Part shown: positions 54,272-64,000 of the stretch, piece after piece
How the letters are laid out: each line of letters starts with the position of its first letter
Position numbering within the stretch: the first letter of the stretch is position 1
Origin: Brevundimonas sp. SH203
GTDB taxonomy: Bacteria; Pseudomonadota; Alphaproteobacteria; Caulobacterales; Caulobacteraceae
Assembly: GCF_002157625.1 (NCBI RefSeq)
Contig: NZ_BDMM01000005.1
Location: 248,001 to 312,000, forward strand
Reading direction: 5' to 3'
DNA length: 64,000 bases
The notes under the pieces: model-generated
The model's input: only the letters and a program-made list of their open reading frames with translations
Database searches by the model: none
Told to the model about the DNA's origin: nothing
Position numbers and translations under genes: made by a program

Positions 54272-54739
54272 TCAGGATTTGCACTCGGCCGGCGGATTTC
54301 CGTCGCGCGCCCACAGTTTGCAGGATCGGTCGATCTCGCCCTGGATCAGGTCGCACGGATTGGCGGCGTTGCAGGGCGGATGGGTGGCCGGGCTGACCTG
54401 GATGCAGCGTTCCACCAGCCGGGCCGCCGCGCTCGCGCCAATGGCGTCGCGACAGGGAACCTCGCTGACGGGCGTGCGGACCGGCGCCATATCCGGTCCC
54501 TCGGGAATGCTCGCCTGCGGGTCTTCTGTCGGCGCCGTCTCTTCCGGCTCGGCCTTGGGCGCGGGGGTCTGGGCTGGCGCAGCGGGTGCGGGCGCATCCG
54601 TCGTCAGGGGTGTCGCCTCAATGATGTCGCCGCCGCCCGCCGAACCGCTCGCGGACGCCGGCTCGGCGGGACCGGCGCGCTGACACCCGGCCGCGACCAG
54701 GGCGCAGACGACCAGCGAAAGCCAGGGGGATCGACGCAT
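54272..54739 (-). CDS. Small lipoprotein, unknown
   Basis: A 155-residue protein with a signal peptide and lipobox (LVAAGC, C19). A proline/alanine/glutamate-rich linker fills residues 20-95; the last 60 residues contain five cysteines (CRDAI, RCIQVS, PCNAANPCDLI, SCKLW, ECKS), likely forming disulfides in the envelope. No known family. It is convergent with glmM, four bases away. Confidence 0.7.
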   Translation of the reverse strand: MRRSPWLSLVVCALVAAGCQRAGPAEPASASGSAGGGDIIEATPLTTDAPAPAAPAQTPAPKAEPEETAPTEDPQASIPEGPDMAPVRTPVSEVPCRDAIGASAAARLVERCIQVSPATHPPCNAANPCDLIQGEIDRSCKLWARDGNPPAECKS

Positions 54740-54804
54740 AAGACCTGCTCCATTCAGGATCGACGCGCCGACGATGCCCCAAAGGCGTCGCCCGGCGAAA
54801 CCCC

Positions 54805-55530
54805 TTATCGCTTCGCCGCCGCCAGCGCCGCCTTCTGCAGGGCGAACAGTTCGGTGCAGCCGCCCTCGGCCAGCGAGAACAGCCGGTCGAACTCGGCGCG
54901 CGAGAAGCCGCGTTTCTCGCCGGTGGCCTGAACCTCGACGATCTGGCCCGATCCGGTCAGGACGAAGTTGGAATCCGCCTCGGCCTCCGAATCCTCCTCA
55001 TAATCCAGGTCCAGCACCGGTACGCCGTCGCAGACGCCGCAGGACACCGCCGCCACCTGATCCAGGATCGGATCGGCCTTCAGCACGCCCTCTTCGCGCA
55101 GATAGTTCAGCGCCAGGCTCATGGCGACCCAGGCGCCGGTGATGGAGGCGGTGCGGGTGCCGCCGTCGGCCTGGATCACGTCGCAGTCGATCAGCACCTG
55201 ACGCTCGCCCAGGGCCTTCAGGTCGACCACGGCGCGCAGGGACCGGCCGATCAGACGCTGGATCTCCTGGGTGCGGCCCGACTGTTTGCCGGCGGCGGCC
55301 TCGCGACGCCCGCGCGTATGGGTGGCGCGCGGCAGCATGCCGTATTCGGCCGTGACCCAGCCCTGGCCCGAGTTGCGCATCCAGCCCGGCACCTTGTCCT
55401 CGATCGAGGCCGTCACCAGAACCTTGGTGTTGCCGAAGGTGATCAGGCACGAGCCCTCGGCGTAGCGATTGACGCCGGTCTCGATGGTCACGGGACGCAG
55501 TTGGTCGTCGGTGCGTTGCGAATGGCGCAT
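54805..55530 (-). CDS. rph: Ribonuclease PH
   Basis: A 241-residue phosphorolytic 3'-5' exoribonuclease that trims tRNA 3' ends. [19 protein letters not shown] start, [36 protein letters not shown] in pieces, [18 protein letters not shown] and [16 protein letters not shown] are the family blocks. Divergent from hrcA with a 48-base gap. Confidence 0.97.
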   Translation of the reverse strand: MRHSQRTDDQLRPVTIETGVNRYAEGSCLITFGNTKVLVTASIEDKVPGWMRNSGQGWVTAEYGMLPRATHTRGRREAAAGKQSGRTQEIQRLIGRSLRAVVDLKALGERQVLIDCDVIQADGGTRTASITGAWVAMSLALNYLREEGVLKADPILDQVAAVSCGVCDGVPVLDLDYEEDSEAEADSNFVLTGSGQIVEVQATGEKRGFSRAEFDRLFSLAEGGCTELFALQKAALAAAKR

Positions 55531-55578
55531 GGAGATTGATCCCTTGGAAGCTGTGGCGGCGGTGCTTATCCTGAAACC

Positions 55579-56679
55579 GTGAGCCTGTATGCCCCGAAAA
55601 GCCCGCCGTTCGACGCGGGCCAGTCCCTCGCCGGGCTGGCCGGGCTGGATGCGCGCGCCCGCGACATCTTTCGGCGCATCGTCGAGAGCTATCTGGAGAC
55701 CGGCGAGCCGGTCGGGTCGCGCACCCTGTCGCTGGGCGGGGTGGCCCTGTCGCCCGCCTCTATCCGCAACACCATGCAGGATCTGACGCTGGCGGGGTTG
55801 CTGGCGGCGCCCCACACCTCGGCGGGGCGGATTCCGACCCATGCGGGCCTGCGCCTGTTCGTGGACGGCCTCCTGGAAGTCGGCGACCTGACCGCCGAGG
55901 AGCGGCGCGAGATCGACGGGCGTCTGGCCGGGCGCGGGCGCAACTTCGATTCCGCCCTGGACGAGGCGTCCAACCTGCTGTCGGGCCTGGCGGGCGGCGC
56001 GGGCGTGGTGTCCAGCCCCGTGCGGGATGCGGGGGTCAAGCACGTCGAGTTCGTGGCCCTCGGCCAGGATCAGGCCCTGGCGGTCATCGTCGCCGACGAC
56101 GGCACGGTCGAGAACCGGATCATGGCCCTGTCGGCGGGCGTCACCCCCTCCACCCTGGCCGAGGCCTCAAACTTTCTGAACGCCCGTCTACGCGGCCGAC
56201 CCTTCGCCGACGCCAGACGCGAAATGACCCGGGAGCTTCAGGCCGCGCGGCGCGAACTGGACCAGACCGCCGCCCGCCTGGTCGAGGATGGTCTGGCCGC
56301 CTGGTCCGGCGGCCCGGACCGCGAACGCGCCCTGATCGTGCGCGGCCGCGCCAATCTGTTGCAGGACCGCGAAGGGCTGGCGGATCTGGAGCGTGTGCGC
56401 GTCCTGTTCGACGATCTGGAGCAGAAGGAACAGCTGATCGGCCTGTTGGACGGGGTCGATGCGGCGCAGGGCGTGCGCATCTTCATCGGGGCCGAAACAC
56501 GGTTGTTTTCACTTTCGGGTTCCGCCGTGATCGCGGCGCCCTATATGAGCGGCCGACAGCGGGTTCTGGGCGCCATCGGCGTCATCGGCCCCGCGCGACT
56601 GAACTACGCCCGTGTCATTCCGTTGGTGGACTATACCGCCCGGGTGCTGGGCCGGATGCTGGACGGGAACGAGACGTGA
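55579..56679 (+). CDS. hrcA: Heat-inducible transcription repressor HrcA
   Basis: A 366-residue repressor with GTG start. Winged helix: [22 protein letters not shown] in pieces, then [19 protein letters not shown] and [23 protein letters not shown]-like domain follows. It binds CIRCE operators of groESL; none lies in this window. Its TGA overlaps the GTG of grpE, the usual hrcA-grpE order. Confidence 0.95.
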   Translation: MSLYAPKSPPFDAGQSLAGLAGLDARARDIFRRIVESYLETGEPVGSRTLSLGGVALSPASIRNTMQDLTLAGLLAAPHTSAGRIPTHAGLRLFVDGLLEVGDLTAEERREIDGRLAGRGRNFDSALDEASNLLSGLAGGAGVVSSPVRDAGVKHVEFVALGQDQALAVIVADDGTVENRIMALSAGVTPSTLAEASNFLNARLRGRPFADARREMTRELQAARRELDQTAARLVEDGLAAWSGGPDRERALIVRGRANLLQDREGLADLERVRVLFDDLEQKEQLIGLLDGVDAAQGVRIFIGAETRLFSLSGSAVIAAPYMSGRQRVLGAIGVIGPARLNYARVIPLVDYTARVLGRMLDGNET

Positions 56680-57323
56680 GCGACAAGCCCCTTAACGACG
56701 ACATCAACGCCCTAGACGCCGAGGCGGCCGAAACCAACGCCGAACATGGGCTGGACGCCCATCCTGCCAAGGATGGCGGCGACGACCTGGCCCCGCTTGA
56801 CGCCGTGATCGCCGAGCGTGACGAGTGGAAGGACCGCGCCCTGCGCGTCGCCGCCGACATGGAGAATCTGAAGCGCCGCGCCGAGACGCAGCAGAACGAC
56901 GCCCGCGCCTTCGCCATCCAGCGCTTCGCCAAGGACCTGCTGGGCGTCGCCGACAATCTGGAACGCGCCCTGATGGCCGCGCCCAAGGACGCGGACGGCC
57001 CTGCCGCCGGCCTGGTGACGGGACTGGAGCTGACCCAGAAGGCCTTGCTGCAGGCGTTCGAGACCAACGGCCTGAAGCGCGTGGCGCCGGAAGCGGGCGA
57101 GGCCTTCAATCCGCACCTGCATCAGGCCATGATGGAACAGCCGTCCGACACCGTGCCCGGCGGCACGGTGATCCAGACCATGCAGTCCGGCTTCGAACTG
57201 TTCGGCCGCACCGTGCGCCCCGCCATGGTGGTCGTCGCCGCCAAGGGATCGGGCGCCCAGGCCCCCAATCCCTACGGATCGGCCCCCGCCTCGGACGGCC
57301 AGGCCTTCGACGGCAAGGCCTGA
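56676..57323 (+). CDS. grpE: Nucleotide exchange factor GrpE
   Basis: A 215-residue co-chaperone of DnaK, GTG start overlapping hrcA (GTGA). An acidic N terminus, the long helix [20 protein letters not shown] then [19 protein letters not shown], and the beta-wing ([37 protein letters not shown] in pieces) identify it. Confidence 0.96.
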   Translation: MSDKPLNDDINALDAEAAETNAEHGLDAHPAKDGGDDLAPLDAVIAERDEWKDRALRVAADMENLKRRAETQQNDARAFAIQRFAKDLLGVADNLERALMAAPKDADGPAAGLVTGLELTQKALLQAFETNGLKRVAPEAGEAFNPHLHQAMMEQPSDTVPGGTVIQTMQSGFELFGRTVRPAMVVVAAKGSGAQAPNPYGSAPASDGQAFDGKA

Positions 57324-57348
57324 TCCGGCGATCAACGGGCGGCGTCGG

Positions 57349-59619
57349 TCAGAACCGGCGCCGCCATCCTCCGATCAGGGCGAACTCCGGCGCGGCGTCG
57401 GCGACATGGCGCGGCTCGTGGCTTGCCACGGCCTGGAGCGTCACGCTGGAGCCGTCCCACAGATAGCGTTCGCCGCCTATGACGAAGTCGATCTGGCGAC
57501 CGCTGGGCGCCGCCGAGAAGCTGCGTCGCGAATAGGTCAGCGGGTCGAAATAATCGGCCGGCACATCCGCCAGATAGGCCGAGAAGGCGCCGCTCTCGAT
57601 CCGCAGCGGCTGGGCCAGGGTGAAGCTGATCCGGTCGCACAGGATCGAACAGCCGGTCAGCAGCCCCAGCCGCCAGTTCGAACTGATCGCCGCCCGGTCC
57701 ATCGACAGGAACCGCCCCTCGATCCGCGTCGATCCCAGGCCCGCCTCTCCGATCAGGCGCAGGCCCGGCGTCACGGTCCAGTCGCCGCCCAGGGCGTAGA
57801 AGGCCGTCCGCGACGGCAGGGCGAAGTCCGATCCGCCGGGCAGGAAGGCGCCCAACGGCCCCAGCCGCTCGTCCAGGGCGCCGACGCTGAACGACAGGCC
57901 GCCGTCCGCGCCGCGCCAGCCGATGGAAGCCCGGCTGTAGGTGGAGGCGTCCTGCTCGACCCGCCGCAACGGCATCCGCCGATCCCCGCCCCCGCTTTCG
58001 GCCGAGACCGTCACCGCCCCGAAGCGCATGGCGCCGCGCACGGCATGGTCGGCCTGGGCCAGGGCTGAGAAACCGTCGCCGGCCGCGCCGCCGAAGGGCG
58101 AAGCCGCCCCACCCCGACCCTGCCAGGCCGAGAAGCTCAGCCGGCCGCTCTCCAGGTTCAGCATGGCCTCCTGGCGCGGTTCGTCGCCCATCCAGGGGGC
58201 GTTGTAGAGGTCGTGACGTGGCGCGATGGGCTCCGGCGTCGGGCCCGGCTGGGCCGCTACAAGGTTCAGCCGCCCGCCGCCGGGCAGGGTCAGGCTGGTG
58301 GTCGCCGTCTGGTTCTGTTCGAACGGCGCCGGTTGATAGGACCGGCTGGGCGCCGTCGGATAGGCCCCGCCCAGCTGGACGGCGAACATCCGATCATAGG
58401 CGTCGTAAAGCACGGTGTTCAGCGCGGTCTGTCGGCCGAAGGCGTCCCCGAAGGCGCCGCCTATGAAGCCGCCCGGCTCGATGGCGGTCTTGATCGCGCC
58501 TCCATCCGCCATCGGCGTCGAGGTCGTTCCCGTCGGCCGGAAGGCGTTGGCCAGGTCCAGCAGGCCGCGCCCATAGACGATGTCCGTTCCCGGATCGCCG
58601 GCGTCGCGCGCCGTATCGACCAAAATGGCCAGGGCCTGTCGCGCGCTCAGATTGGGAAAGGCCTGCATCAGCAGGGCCAGGGCGCCGGACACGTGCGGGG
58701 CCGAAAAGGACGTGCCGCTGACCCGCCAGCACGACGTGCCCTCGCAGCCGGTGACGATCTCCTCGCCCGGCGCGGAGATATAGGCCGTGGCGGTGTCGCC
58801 GGCCTTGTTGGAGAAGCTGGACATGACGTCGGTGGAGCCATGCGACCCCACGGCGATGACGCCGCCGGCGAAGCGCGGATCGACGGCGTAGCGCGCCGGC
58901 CAGCCCGGATTGGCCTCTCCGTCGTTGCCGGACGACGCCACGATCACCGCGCCCGAACTGACCGCACGCAGCAGGGCGGCCTCGAAGGCCGAGCCCAGCC
59001 GCCCGTCCCCGCCCAACGACATATTGATGATCTTCACCCCATTGGCGACGGCGTAGTCGAGCGCCCGCACCAGATCCGAACTGGTGAAACAGACCTTGTC
59101 GTCCTTGTCCTTGCAGTCGGAAATGTCGGCGCGGATCGACAGTATGGTCGACTGATAGGCCACCCCGATCGTGCCGAAGCCGTTGAAGTTGGAGGCGATG
59201 ACGCCCGACACCCGCGTGCCGTGGCTGCTGGACTCCACATAGGGGGTGTTGCGACCCGAGACGACGTCGGTCGAGGCGCTGGAAATCCGCCCTTCAAGCT
59301 CGGGCAGGGTGTTGGCGATGCCGGAATCGACCACCGCGACCGTGACCCCCGACCCCGTCGCACCCGACGACCACGCCGACTGAACCTTGATGTCGGCCAG
59401 GCCGTAGTTGCGGAGATATTCGCTCGACGAAACAGACGGCGGGGGTGGCGGCGGCGGGGGAGGAGGAGGCGGTGGGGGCGGTGGAGGGGGAGGCGGCGTG
59501 ATCGTGCCCCCGCCGGTTCCACCACCGCCTCCTCCTCCACCGCCGCCGCACGCGGCCAGCGGCAGCACCATCAGACCCAAGCCCAGAACAAGCGCCGCCC
59601 GGCGCCGCAATCCGATCAT
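57349..59619 (-). CDS. Subtilisin-family (S8) lipoprotein, probable autotransporter
   Basis: A 756-residue exported protease. Signal peptide with lipobox LAAC (C24); ten glycines (25-34) and twenty prolines (42-61) form a spacer; the S8 domain has D98 (VVDSGI), H133 (SSHGTRVSG), N232 (SSGNDG) and S304 (SGTSFSAP). Residues about 380-756 are beta-rich, and the protein ends in Phe (IGGWRRRF), as for an outer-membrane beta-barrel, although no Pfam barrel can be named by eye. NalP/SphB1-type proteases combine lipobox, S8 and barrel in this way. Probably releases or processes surface proteins. Confidence 0.85.
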   Translation of the reverse strand: MIGLRRRAALVLGLGLMVLPLAACGGGGGGGGGGTGGGTITPPPPPPPPPPPPPPPPPPPPSVSSSEYLRNYGLADIKVQSAWSSGATGSGVTVAVVDSGIANTLPELEGRISSASTDVVSGRNTPYVESSSHGTRVSGVIASNFNGFGTIGVAYQSTILSIRADISDCKDKDDKVCFTSSDLVRALDYAVANGVKIINMSLGGDGRLGSAFEAALLRAVSSGAVIVASSGNDGEANPGWPARYAVDPRFAGGVIAVGSHGSTDVMSSFSNKAGDTATAYISAPGEEIVTGCEGTSCWRVSGTSFSAPHVSGALALLMQAFPNLSARQALAILVDTARDAGDPGTDIVYGRGLLDLANAFRPTGTTSTPMADGGAIKTAIEPGGFIGGAFGDAFGRQTALNTVLYDAYDRMFAVQLGGAYPTAPSRSYQPAPFEQNQTATTSLTLPGGGRLNLVAAQPGPTPEPIAPRHDLYNAPWMGDEPRQEAMLNLESGRLSFSAWQGRGGAASPFGGAAGDGFSALAQADHAVRGAMRFGAVTVSAESGGGDRRMPLRRVEQDASTYSRASIGWRGADGGLSFSVGALDERLGPLGAFLPGGSDFALPSRTAFYALGGDWTVTPGLRLIGEAGLGSTRIEGRFLSMDRAAISSNWRLGLLTGCSILCDRISFTLAQPLRIESGAFSAYLADVPADYFDPLTYSRRSFSAAPSGRQIDFVIGGERYLWDGSSVTLQAVASHEPRHVADAAPEFALIGGWRRRF

Positions 59620-59672
59620 CGCCCGACCCTCCCGCTCACGGCCGCCCTCCGCAGCCGTCGTCCAGTAACGCC

Positions 59673-60572
59673 CTAATTCTTTAACGCTTTATCGAAGGTC
59701 TCCAGCAGCTTGGACCAGCCGTCGCGGGCGTCCGCCTCGACGTAGCTTGAGCGATAGTCGGCATGGAAACCGTGCGGGGCGTCGGGATAGACCACGATCC
59801 GGCTGCCGGTCTGGCCGGCGCGCGTCAGGGCCTGACGCATCCGTTCGACGCTGTCCATCGGGATGCCCTGGTCCTGACCGCCGTACAGGCCCAGCACCGG
59901 CGCCTTGAGGTCGTCGGCCAGATCGACCGGCCACGGCTGGCCCGCCGAGACCTGGGCCGGGGTCGCGTCGGGGGCGGGCGCCAATCGACCGTACCAGGCC
60001 ACGCCCGCGCCGATGACGCTGAACCGCGCCGCCGCCTGCCACACCACCTTGCCGCCCCAGCAGAAGCCGGTGATCCCGACCTTTCCGTCCCTGGCCCAGC
60101 CCTGCTGGCTGACCCATTCCAGCGTCGCCGACAGGTCGCCCATCACCTGTTCATAGCCGGCCGCCCCGACGATCTGCATGATCCGCTGCATGTCCGACAG
60201 GGGCGCCGGGTCCTCGACCCGGTTGAAGAAGGCGGGCGCGATGGCGGCGTAGCCCTGTCTGGCCAGCCGGCGGCAGATGTCGCGGATGTATTCGTGAACG
60301 CCGAAAATCTCGGACACCACCACGACCACGGGGAAGGGCCCCGCCCCTTGCGGCCGCGCGACATAGGCGGGCAGATCGAACCCGTCGGGCGCGGCATAGG
60401 TCACGGTTTCCGTGGTCAGGCCCGCCGCATCGGTCGTGATCGGCCTGGCCTCCTTGGCCAGGGCCGCGACCGCATAGCCGGAGAACAGCAGCCCCCCCAG
60501 CGCCCCCAGGCTTCGTCGACTCAGCTTCAGATCGTCGGCGGTCTGGCCTTCGGGACGGATCAGGATGGTCAT
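59673..60572 (-). CDS. Dienelactone hydrolase family protein, Tat-type signal
   Basis: A 299-residue alpha/beta hydrolase. [16 protein letters not shown] (17-32) is a twin-arginine signal; the catalytic domain has C171 as nucleophile (GFCWGG), an Asp near 234 (GGQDQG) and H267 (DAPHGF). The Cys nucleophile is characteristic of dienelactone hydrolases (carboxymethylenebutenolidase-like). It likely acts in the periplasm on an unknown ester or lactone. ATG 60572 with GGAG nine bases upstream is preferred over an upstream TTG. Confidence 0.87.
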   Translation of the reverse strand: MTILIRPEGQTADDLKLSRRSLGALGGLLFSGYAVAALAKEARPITTDAAGLTTETVTYAAPDGFDLPAYVARPQGAGPFPVVVVVSEIFGVHEYIRDICRRLARQGYAAIAPAFFNRVEDPAPLSDMQRIMQIVGAAGYEQVMGDLSATLEWVSQQGWARDGKVGITGFCWGGKVVWQAAARFSVIGAGVAWYGRLAPAPDATPAQVSAGQPWPVDLADDLKAPVLGLYGGQDQGIPMDSVERMRQALTRAGQTGSRIVVYPDAPHGFHADYRSSYVEADARDGWSKLLETFDKALKN

Positions 60573-60717
60573 GGGCGGACGCTCCAACGGGAAAGCCGTC
60601 AGAGCATCACGACCATGGCCGAGCGTCCAGTCACGTTAAGGCGCGTGGAATCGGCAAGATGGGCGCTCAAGCAGCGAGACGCCGCGCGTCGAGCGGTAGC
60701 GCCCCTCTTGCCCGGCG

Positions 60718-62322
60718 TCAGTGCCGGAAAACGCGCACCCCGGTGAAGGCCATGGCGACGCCCTTCTCGTCGGCGGCGGCGATGACCTCGGCGTCGCGCA
60801 GGGAGCCGCCGGGCTGGATCACCGCCGTCGCGCCCGCCGCGACCGCTTCCAGCAGACCATCGGCGAAGGGGAAGAAGGCTTCGGACGCGCAGGCCGACCC
60901 TTCGGCCAGCGAATGAGCCAAGCCCTTGGCCTCGCCCGCCTCCTTGGCGCGGATGGCGGCGATGCGGGCGCTGTCGCGGCGGTTCATCTGACCGGCGCCG
61001 ATGCCCGCCGTCTGGCCGTCCTTGGCATAGACGATGGCGTTTGACTTGACGTGCTTGGCCACGGTGAAGGCGAACAGCATGTCCTGAATTTCGGTCGGCG
61101 TCGGCTGGCGCTTCGTCACGATCTTCAGGTCCGAAGGCTTGATCAGGCTTCGGTCGCGCGACTGCACCAGGAAGCCCCCGGCGACCGAACGGAACACCTC
61201 GCCCGCGCCGTGCGGATCGGGCAGGCCGTCGGTGATCAGCAGGCGCAGGTTCTTCTTGGCGGCGAAGACCGCCTTGGCCTCCTCGTCCGCGCCAGGCGCG
61301 ATGACGACCTCGGTGAAGATGCCGGTGATGGCGCGGGCGTCTTCACCGTTCAGCGGACGGTTGACCGCGATCACCCCGCCGAAGGCCGAGACCGCATCGC
61401 ATTCCAGCGCGCGGGCGTAGGCTTCCGACAGGTCCTTGCCGACCGCGACGCCGCAGGGGTTGGCGTGTTTGACGATGACCACGGCCGGCTGCTCGAACTC
61501 GGCGACCAGTTCATAGGCGGCGTCGGCGTCGGCGATGTTGTTGTAACCCAGCTCCTTGCCCTGCACCTGTTCGGCATAGGCCACGCCCGGACGGCGCTCG
61601 CCGGTGCGATAGAAGGCGCCCGTCTGGTGCGGGTTCTCGCCATAGCGCAGGGTCTGGGCCAGCGATCCGGCGATGGACTTGCGCGCCGGGGCCGCATCTT
61701 CAACCTGACCGGCGAACCAGCCCGAGACGGCGGCGTCATAGGCGGCGGTGCGGGCGAAGGCGCGGGCGGCCAGACGCTTCCTCAGCGCCAGATCGGTCGA
61801 TCCGTTCGCCTTCAGCGCTTCCAGGATCAGGCCGATGGACTCGCCGTCCACGGCGACCGCGACATAGCCGTGGTTCTTGGAGCCGGAGCGGATCATGGCC
61901 GGGCCGCCGATGTCGATGTTCTCGACCGCCGCCTCGAACGATCCGCCGGCCGCGACGGTGGATTCGAACGGATAGAGATCGATCCAGACGATATCGATGC
62001 CGCCGATGCCGTGGTCGGTCATGGCCTTGGCGTGGTCGGCGGCGTCGCGAACGCCCAGCAGACCGCCGTGGACCACGGGGTGCAGGGTCTTGACCCGCCC
62101 GTCCATCATCTCGGGGAAGCCCGTCAGATCGGCCACGTCCTTGACCGGCAGGCCCAGTTTCTCGATCGCCGCGCGCGTGCCGCCGGTCGAGACCAGTTCG
62201 ACGCCCAGATCGTGCAGGGCGCGCGCCGTATCCTCCAGACCCGCCTTGTCGGACAGGGAGATCAGGGCGCGTTGCGGCTTCACCTGATCGGGCGCGGGCG
62301 GAAAGTCGGGAGCGGCGGGCAT
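60718..62322 (-). CDS. purH: Bifunctional AICAR formyltransferase / IMP cyclohydrolase
   Basis: A 534-residue enzyme for the last two steps of IMP synthesis. N-terminal cyclohydrolase: [52 protein letters not shown]-terminal transformylase: [61 protein letters not shown] at 62322 gives normal length. It lies 92 bases downstream of the heparinase-like gene on the same strand. Confidence 0.97.
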   Translation of the reverse strand: MPAAPDFPPAPDQVKPQRALISLSDKAGLEDTARALHDLGVELVSTGGTRAAIEKLGLPVKDVADLTGFPEMMDGRVKTLHPVVHGGLLGVRDAADHAKAMTDHGIGGIDIVWIDLYPFESTVAAGGSFEAAVENIDIGGPAMIRSGSKNHGYVAVAVDGESIGLILEALKANGSTDLALRKRLAARAFARTAAYDAAVSGWFAGQVEDAAPARKSIAGSLAQTLRYGENPHQTGAFYRTGERRPGVAYAEQVQGKELGYNNIADADAAYELVAEFEQPAVVIVKHANPCGVAVGKDLSEAYARALECDAVSAFGGVIAVNRPLNGEDARAITGIFTEVVIAPGADEEAKAVFAAKKNLRLLITDGLPDPHGAGEVFRSVAGGFLVQSRDRSLIKPSDLKIVTKRQPTPTEIQDMLFAFTVAKHVKSNAIVYAKDGQTAGIGAGQMNRRDSARIAAIRAKEAGEAKGLAHSLAEGSACASEAFFPFADGLLEAVAAGATAVIQPGGSLRDAEVIAAADEKGVAMAFTGVRVFRH

Positions 62323-62414
62323 GAAGCGGCGTCCGTGAAGGCTGGAGGAGGATGGCGGGGCCTCTAGCGCCAATCGCCCCTCTCGTCACCCCTTTGCCCG
62401 TCGCGCGGGTCCGT

Positions 62415-64000
62415 TCAGCCCGGATCGCCGCTCGCGCCCGCCGGACTCAGCTTCCAGCGAATCTTGGTTTCGCTGTCGGTGCGGGCCGAACCGCGCACCA
62501 CGATCTGCAGCGAGCGTCGGGTCAGGCCGGCGTCGACATGGACGCTGGGTTCGACGGCCACGTCGGGACCATCGGTCCTGAACCACCAGCCCCGGCCCGA
62601 CGCGCCGCGCAACAGGATCGAGCGGCGGTCGCGCGCCAGCGAGGCCTGCACCCCCGGCTCCAGATGGAAGCGGATGGCGTAGGGGGCCGCGATCTGGCGC
62701 ACCATCTCCTTGCGGCCCGGCGTGGGGAACACCCGCTCCTCGGCGCGCAGTTCGTCCAGCCGCTGGTCCAGATAGAGCCGGCGTTGATGATTGAGGCCGA
62801 ACAGTTCGGTCCAGCCGTCGTGTTCCATCTCCAGCCAGACGGCCCCCTCGCCTTCGCGCCGGTCTGCCGTGACGTGGATCGGCGGCCCGACCAGGCGCGG
62901 ACCCAGCAGATCGCCCTTCCAGCCGCTGAGCGGCTCGTTCAGCGAGCGTTCGCCCAGGGTCAGGGTCGAATGGGCCGGCGTCAGGCGCAGGGCCTGGCGA
63001 TCAGTGGCGGCCGGGGTCCAGCCCGAACCCGTGACCAGACGGTCCTTGCCGCAGGCGATCTCCAGCGCCAACGGCTGGGCGCAGGCGGACGCGCCCCAGG
63101 CCCCGGCGGCGGGCGAGGCCGTATCGGCCATCACGGTCAGCAGCGGGCTGGCGATGCGGGTCAGGCCCCCGACCTTGCCGACCGGCGACGGCTCTGCGCC
63201 CTCCTCGTCATGGGCGCGGGCGGCGGCGACCCGTTCGGCGCTGGACGCGCCCCCGCCCTGGAAGCTGGCCAGCCGCCCGTCGGGCAGGGTCAGGACGCGC
63301 AACCCCTTGGTCAGACGGGCGATGCCGGCGGAAACGCCCTCGGGCGTCGGCTCGGACAGTTGCGACAGGGCGTCGTCCAGCGTCAGCAGGTCCAGCAACA
63401 GCTCCAGCCCCGCCTCGGGGCTGCGCGAGGCATGGCCGCCGTCGTCCTGAACCGTGGTCTTCAGCGCACCGTCCAACGCGCTCAGGGCGCGACGGCGCAA
63501 GCCTTGGCCCGCCGGTCCCGCCAGGACGCAGCCGCCGATGGCCGCCGCCGTCAGCCGCTCGGCCCGGCTGGCCAGTCCGCCGGGCGGACGCAGCAGCTGC
63601 CGCGTCTGTCGCGCCAGGCTGTCGGCCAGGATCAGGCGTTCGGTCTCGGTCGCGACCGCCCCCATCCGCCGCGCCGCGCAGGCCAGATTGACGACCCGGC
63701 GCGCCAGGATTTCCGGCCCCCAGGCGAAGGGCGACCAGCGCGCGAAGGCGTTGGTCCAGGCCAGGGTCAGACGCAGGGCCTCGCGCGCGCCGCGATCCCC
63801 CTGGGCCATCAGCCCCGGCAGCCAGGCGAAGGCGTGCAGTTCGACCGCGAAGGGCCGGGACGGGCTGGGCCGGTTCCACGGGTCGCCCGAGGGCTCCACC
63901 TCCATCGCGGCGCCGGCCAGCATGAACCGTCCCGCCAGCACATTGCGGCCCGGCGCGGGATCGTGCGGGCGGAAGTCGCGCGGCGTGGCTGCGAAGGCGC
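62415..64000 (-). CDS. Heparinase II/III family protein, 5' end outside window
   Basis: The frame stays open to the right edge of the window, so the N terminus is missing; at least 527 residues are seen. NRPSPSRPFAVELHAFAWLP at the N-terminal part and FQGGG, then TASPAAGAWGASACAQPLALEIACG in pieces, and HDGWTELFGLNHQRRLYLD, are the patterns of alphaproteobacterial heparinase II/III-like proteins next to purH. They have an alpha/alpha barrel followed by a beta-sandwich lyase domain. The natural substrate is not known. Confidence 0.85.
   Translation of the reverse strand, partial: AFAATPRDFRPHDPAPGRNVLAGRFMLAGAAMEVEPSGDPWNRPSPSRPFAVELHAFAWLPGLMAQGDRGAREALRLTLAWTNAFARWSPFAWGPEILARRVVNLACAARRMGAVATETERLILADSLARQTRQLLRPPGGLASRAERLTAAAIGGCVLAGPAGQGLRRRALSALDGALKTTVQDDGGHASRSPEAGLELLLDLLTLDDALSQLSEPTPEGVSAGIARLTKGLRVLTLPDGRLASFQGGGASSAERVAAARAHDEEGAEPSPVGKVGGLTRIASPLLTVMADTASPAAGAWGASACAQPLALEIACGKDRLVTGSGWTPAATDRQALRLTPAHSTLTLGERSLNEPLSGWKGDLLGPRLVGPPIHVTADRREGEGAVWLEMEHDGWTELFGLNHQRRLYLDQRLDELRAEERVFPTPGRKEMVRQIAAPYAIRFHLEPGVQASLARDRRSILLRGASGRGWWFRTDGPDVAVEPSVHVDAGLTRRSLQIVVRGSARTDSETKIRWKLSPAGASGDPG

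Noticed and set aside
55531..55578. CIRCE operator between rph and hrcA
   Set aside because: No TTAGCACTC-N9-GAGTGCTAA-like sequence in the 48-base gap.

Overview
The window looks like chromosomal DNA of a high-GC alphaproteobacterium of the Caulobacterales, most likely Brevundimonas or a close relative. Reasons: GC-rich codon use outside one island; a MmcB-type DNA repair gene preceded by a GAAC-N7-GAAC LexA operator of the alphaproteobacterial type; a near-consensus CtrA box; and typical alphaproteobacterial families (DUF2794, Lrp-controlled PutA, the IscU-like/YidD/ThrS order). This placement is inference; no rRNA or tRNA gene is present.

Bases 1-25000 are core genome. They hold a candidate small RNA, an M16 peptidase, a DUF350/trypsin-like pair, an ArsR regulator divergent from a fatty-acid desaturase, rlmN, an HtrA protease, a BI-1 protein, thpR, a GNAT, a lipocalin, mmcB, an NlpC/P60 peptidase, an M17 aminopeptidase, a TPR protein, an IscU-like protein-yidD-thrS group, a DUF892 protein, a histidine kinase, and the overlapping argB-HAD-dapD operon.

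Bases 25059-40437 are a surface-polysaccharide island with lower GC. A five-gene minus-strand operon encodes two large glycosyltransferase-like proteins, a heptose-7-phosphate kinase (HddA), a fusion of heptose-1-phosphate nucleotidyltransferase and GmhB-type phosphatase, and an AGE-family epimerase/isomerase. An AT-rich stretch follows with a decayed methyltransferase gene (two nonsense codons and a frameshift), a 17-bp perfect inverted repeat and a GT4 glycosyltransferase. A second minus-strand operon encodes KpsM-, KpsE- and KpsT-like ABC capsule export proteins plus an unknown protein. The island therefore suggests GDP-heptose synthesis, polymer assembly and ABC export. GmhA is not seen, and the AGE enzyme is a possible non-homologous replacement (hypothesis).

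Bases 40438-64000 return to high GC: putA with a divergent Lrp regulator; sugar-nucleotide genes (a GDP-mannose pyrophosphorylase fused to a second AGE domain, a glycosyltransferase, a phosphomannomutase); a DUF6894 protein and two Crp/Fnr regulators; glmS and glmM; a lipoprotein; rph divergent from hrcA-grpE; a lipobox-bearing subtilisin with a probable beta-barrel tail; a Tat-type dienelactone hydrolase; purH; and a heparinase II/III protein cut by the window edge.
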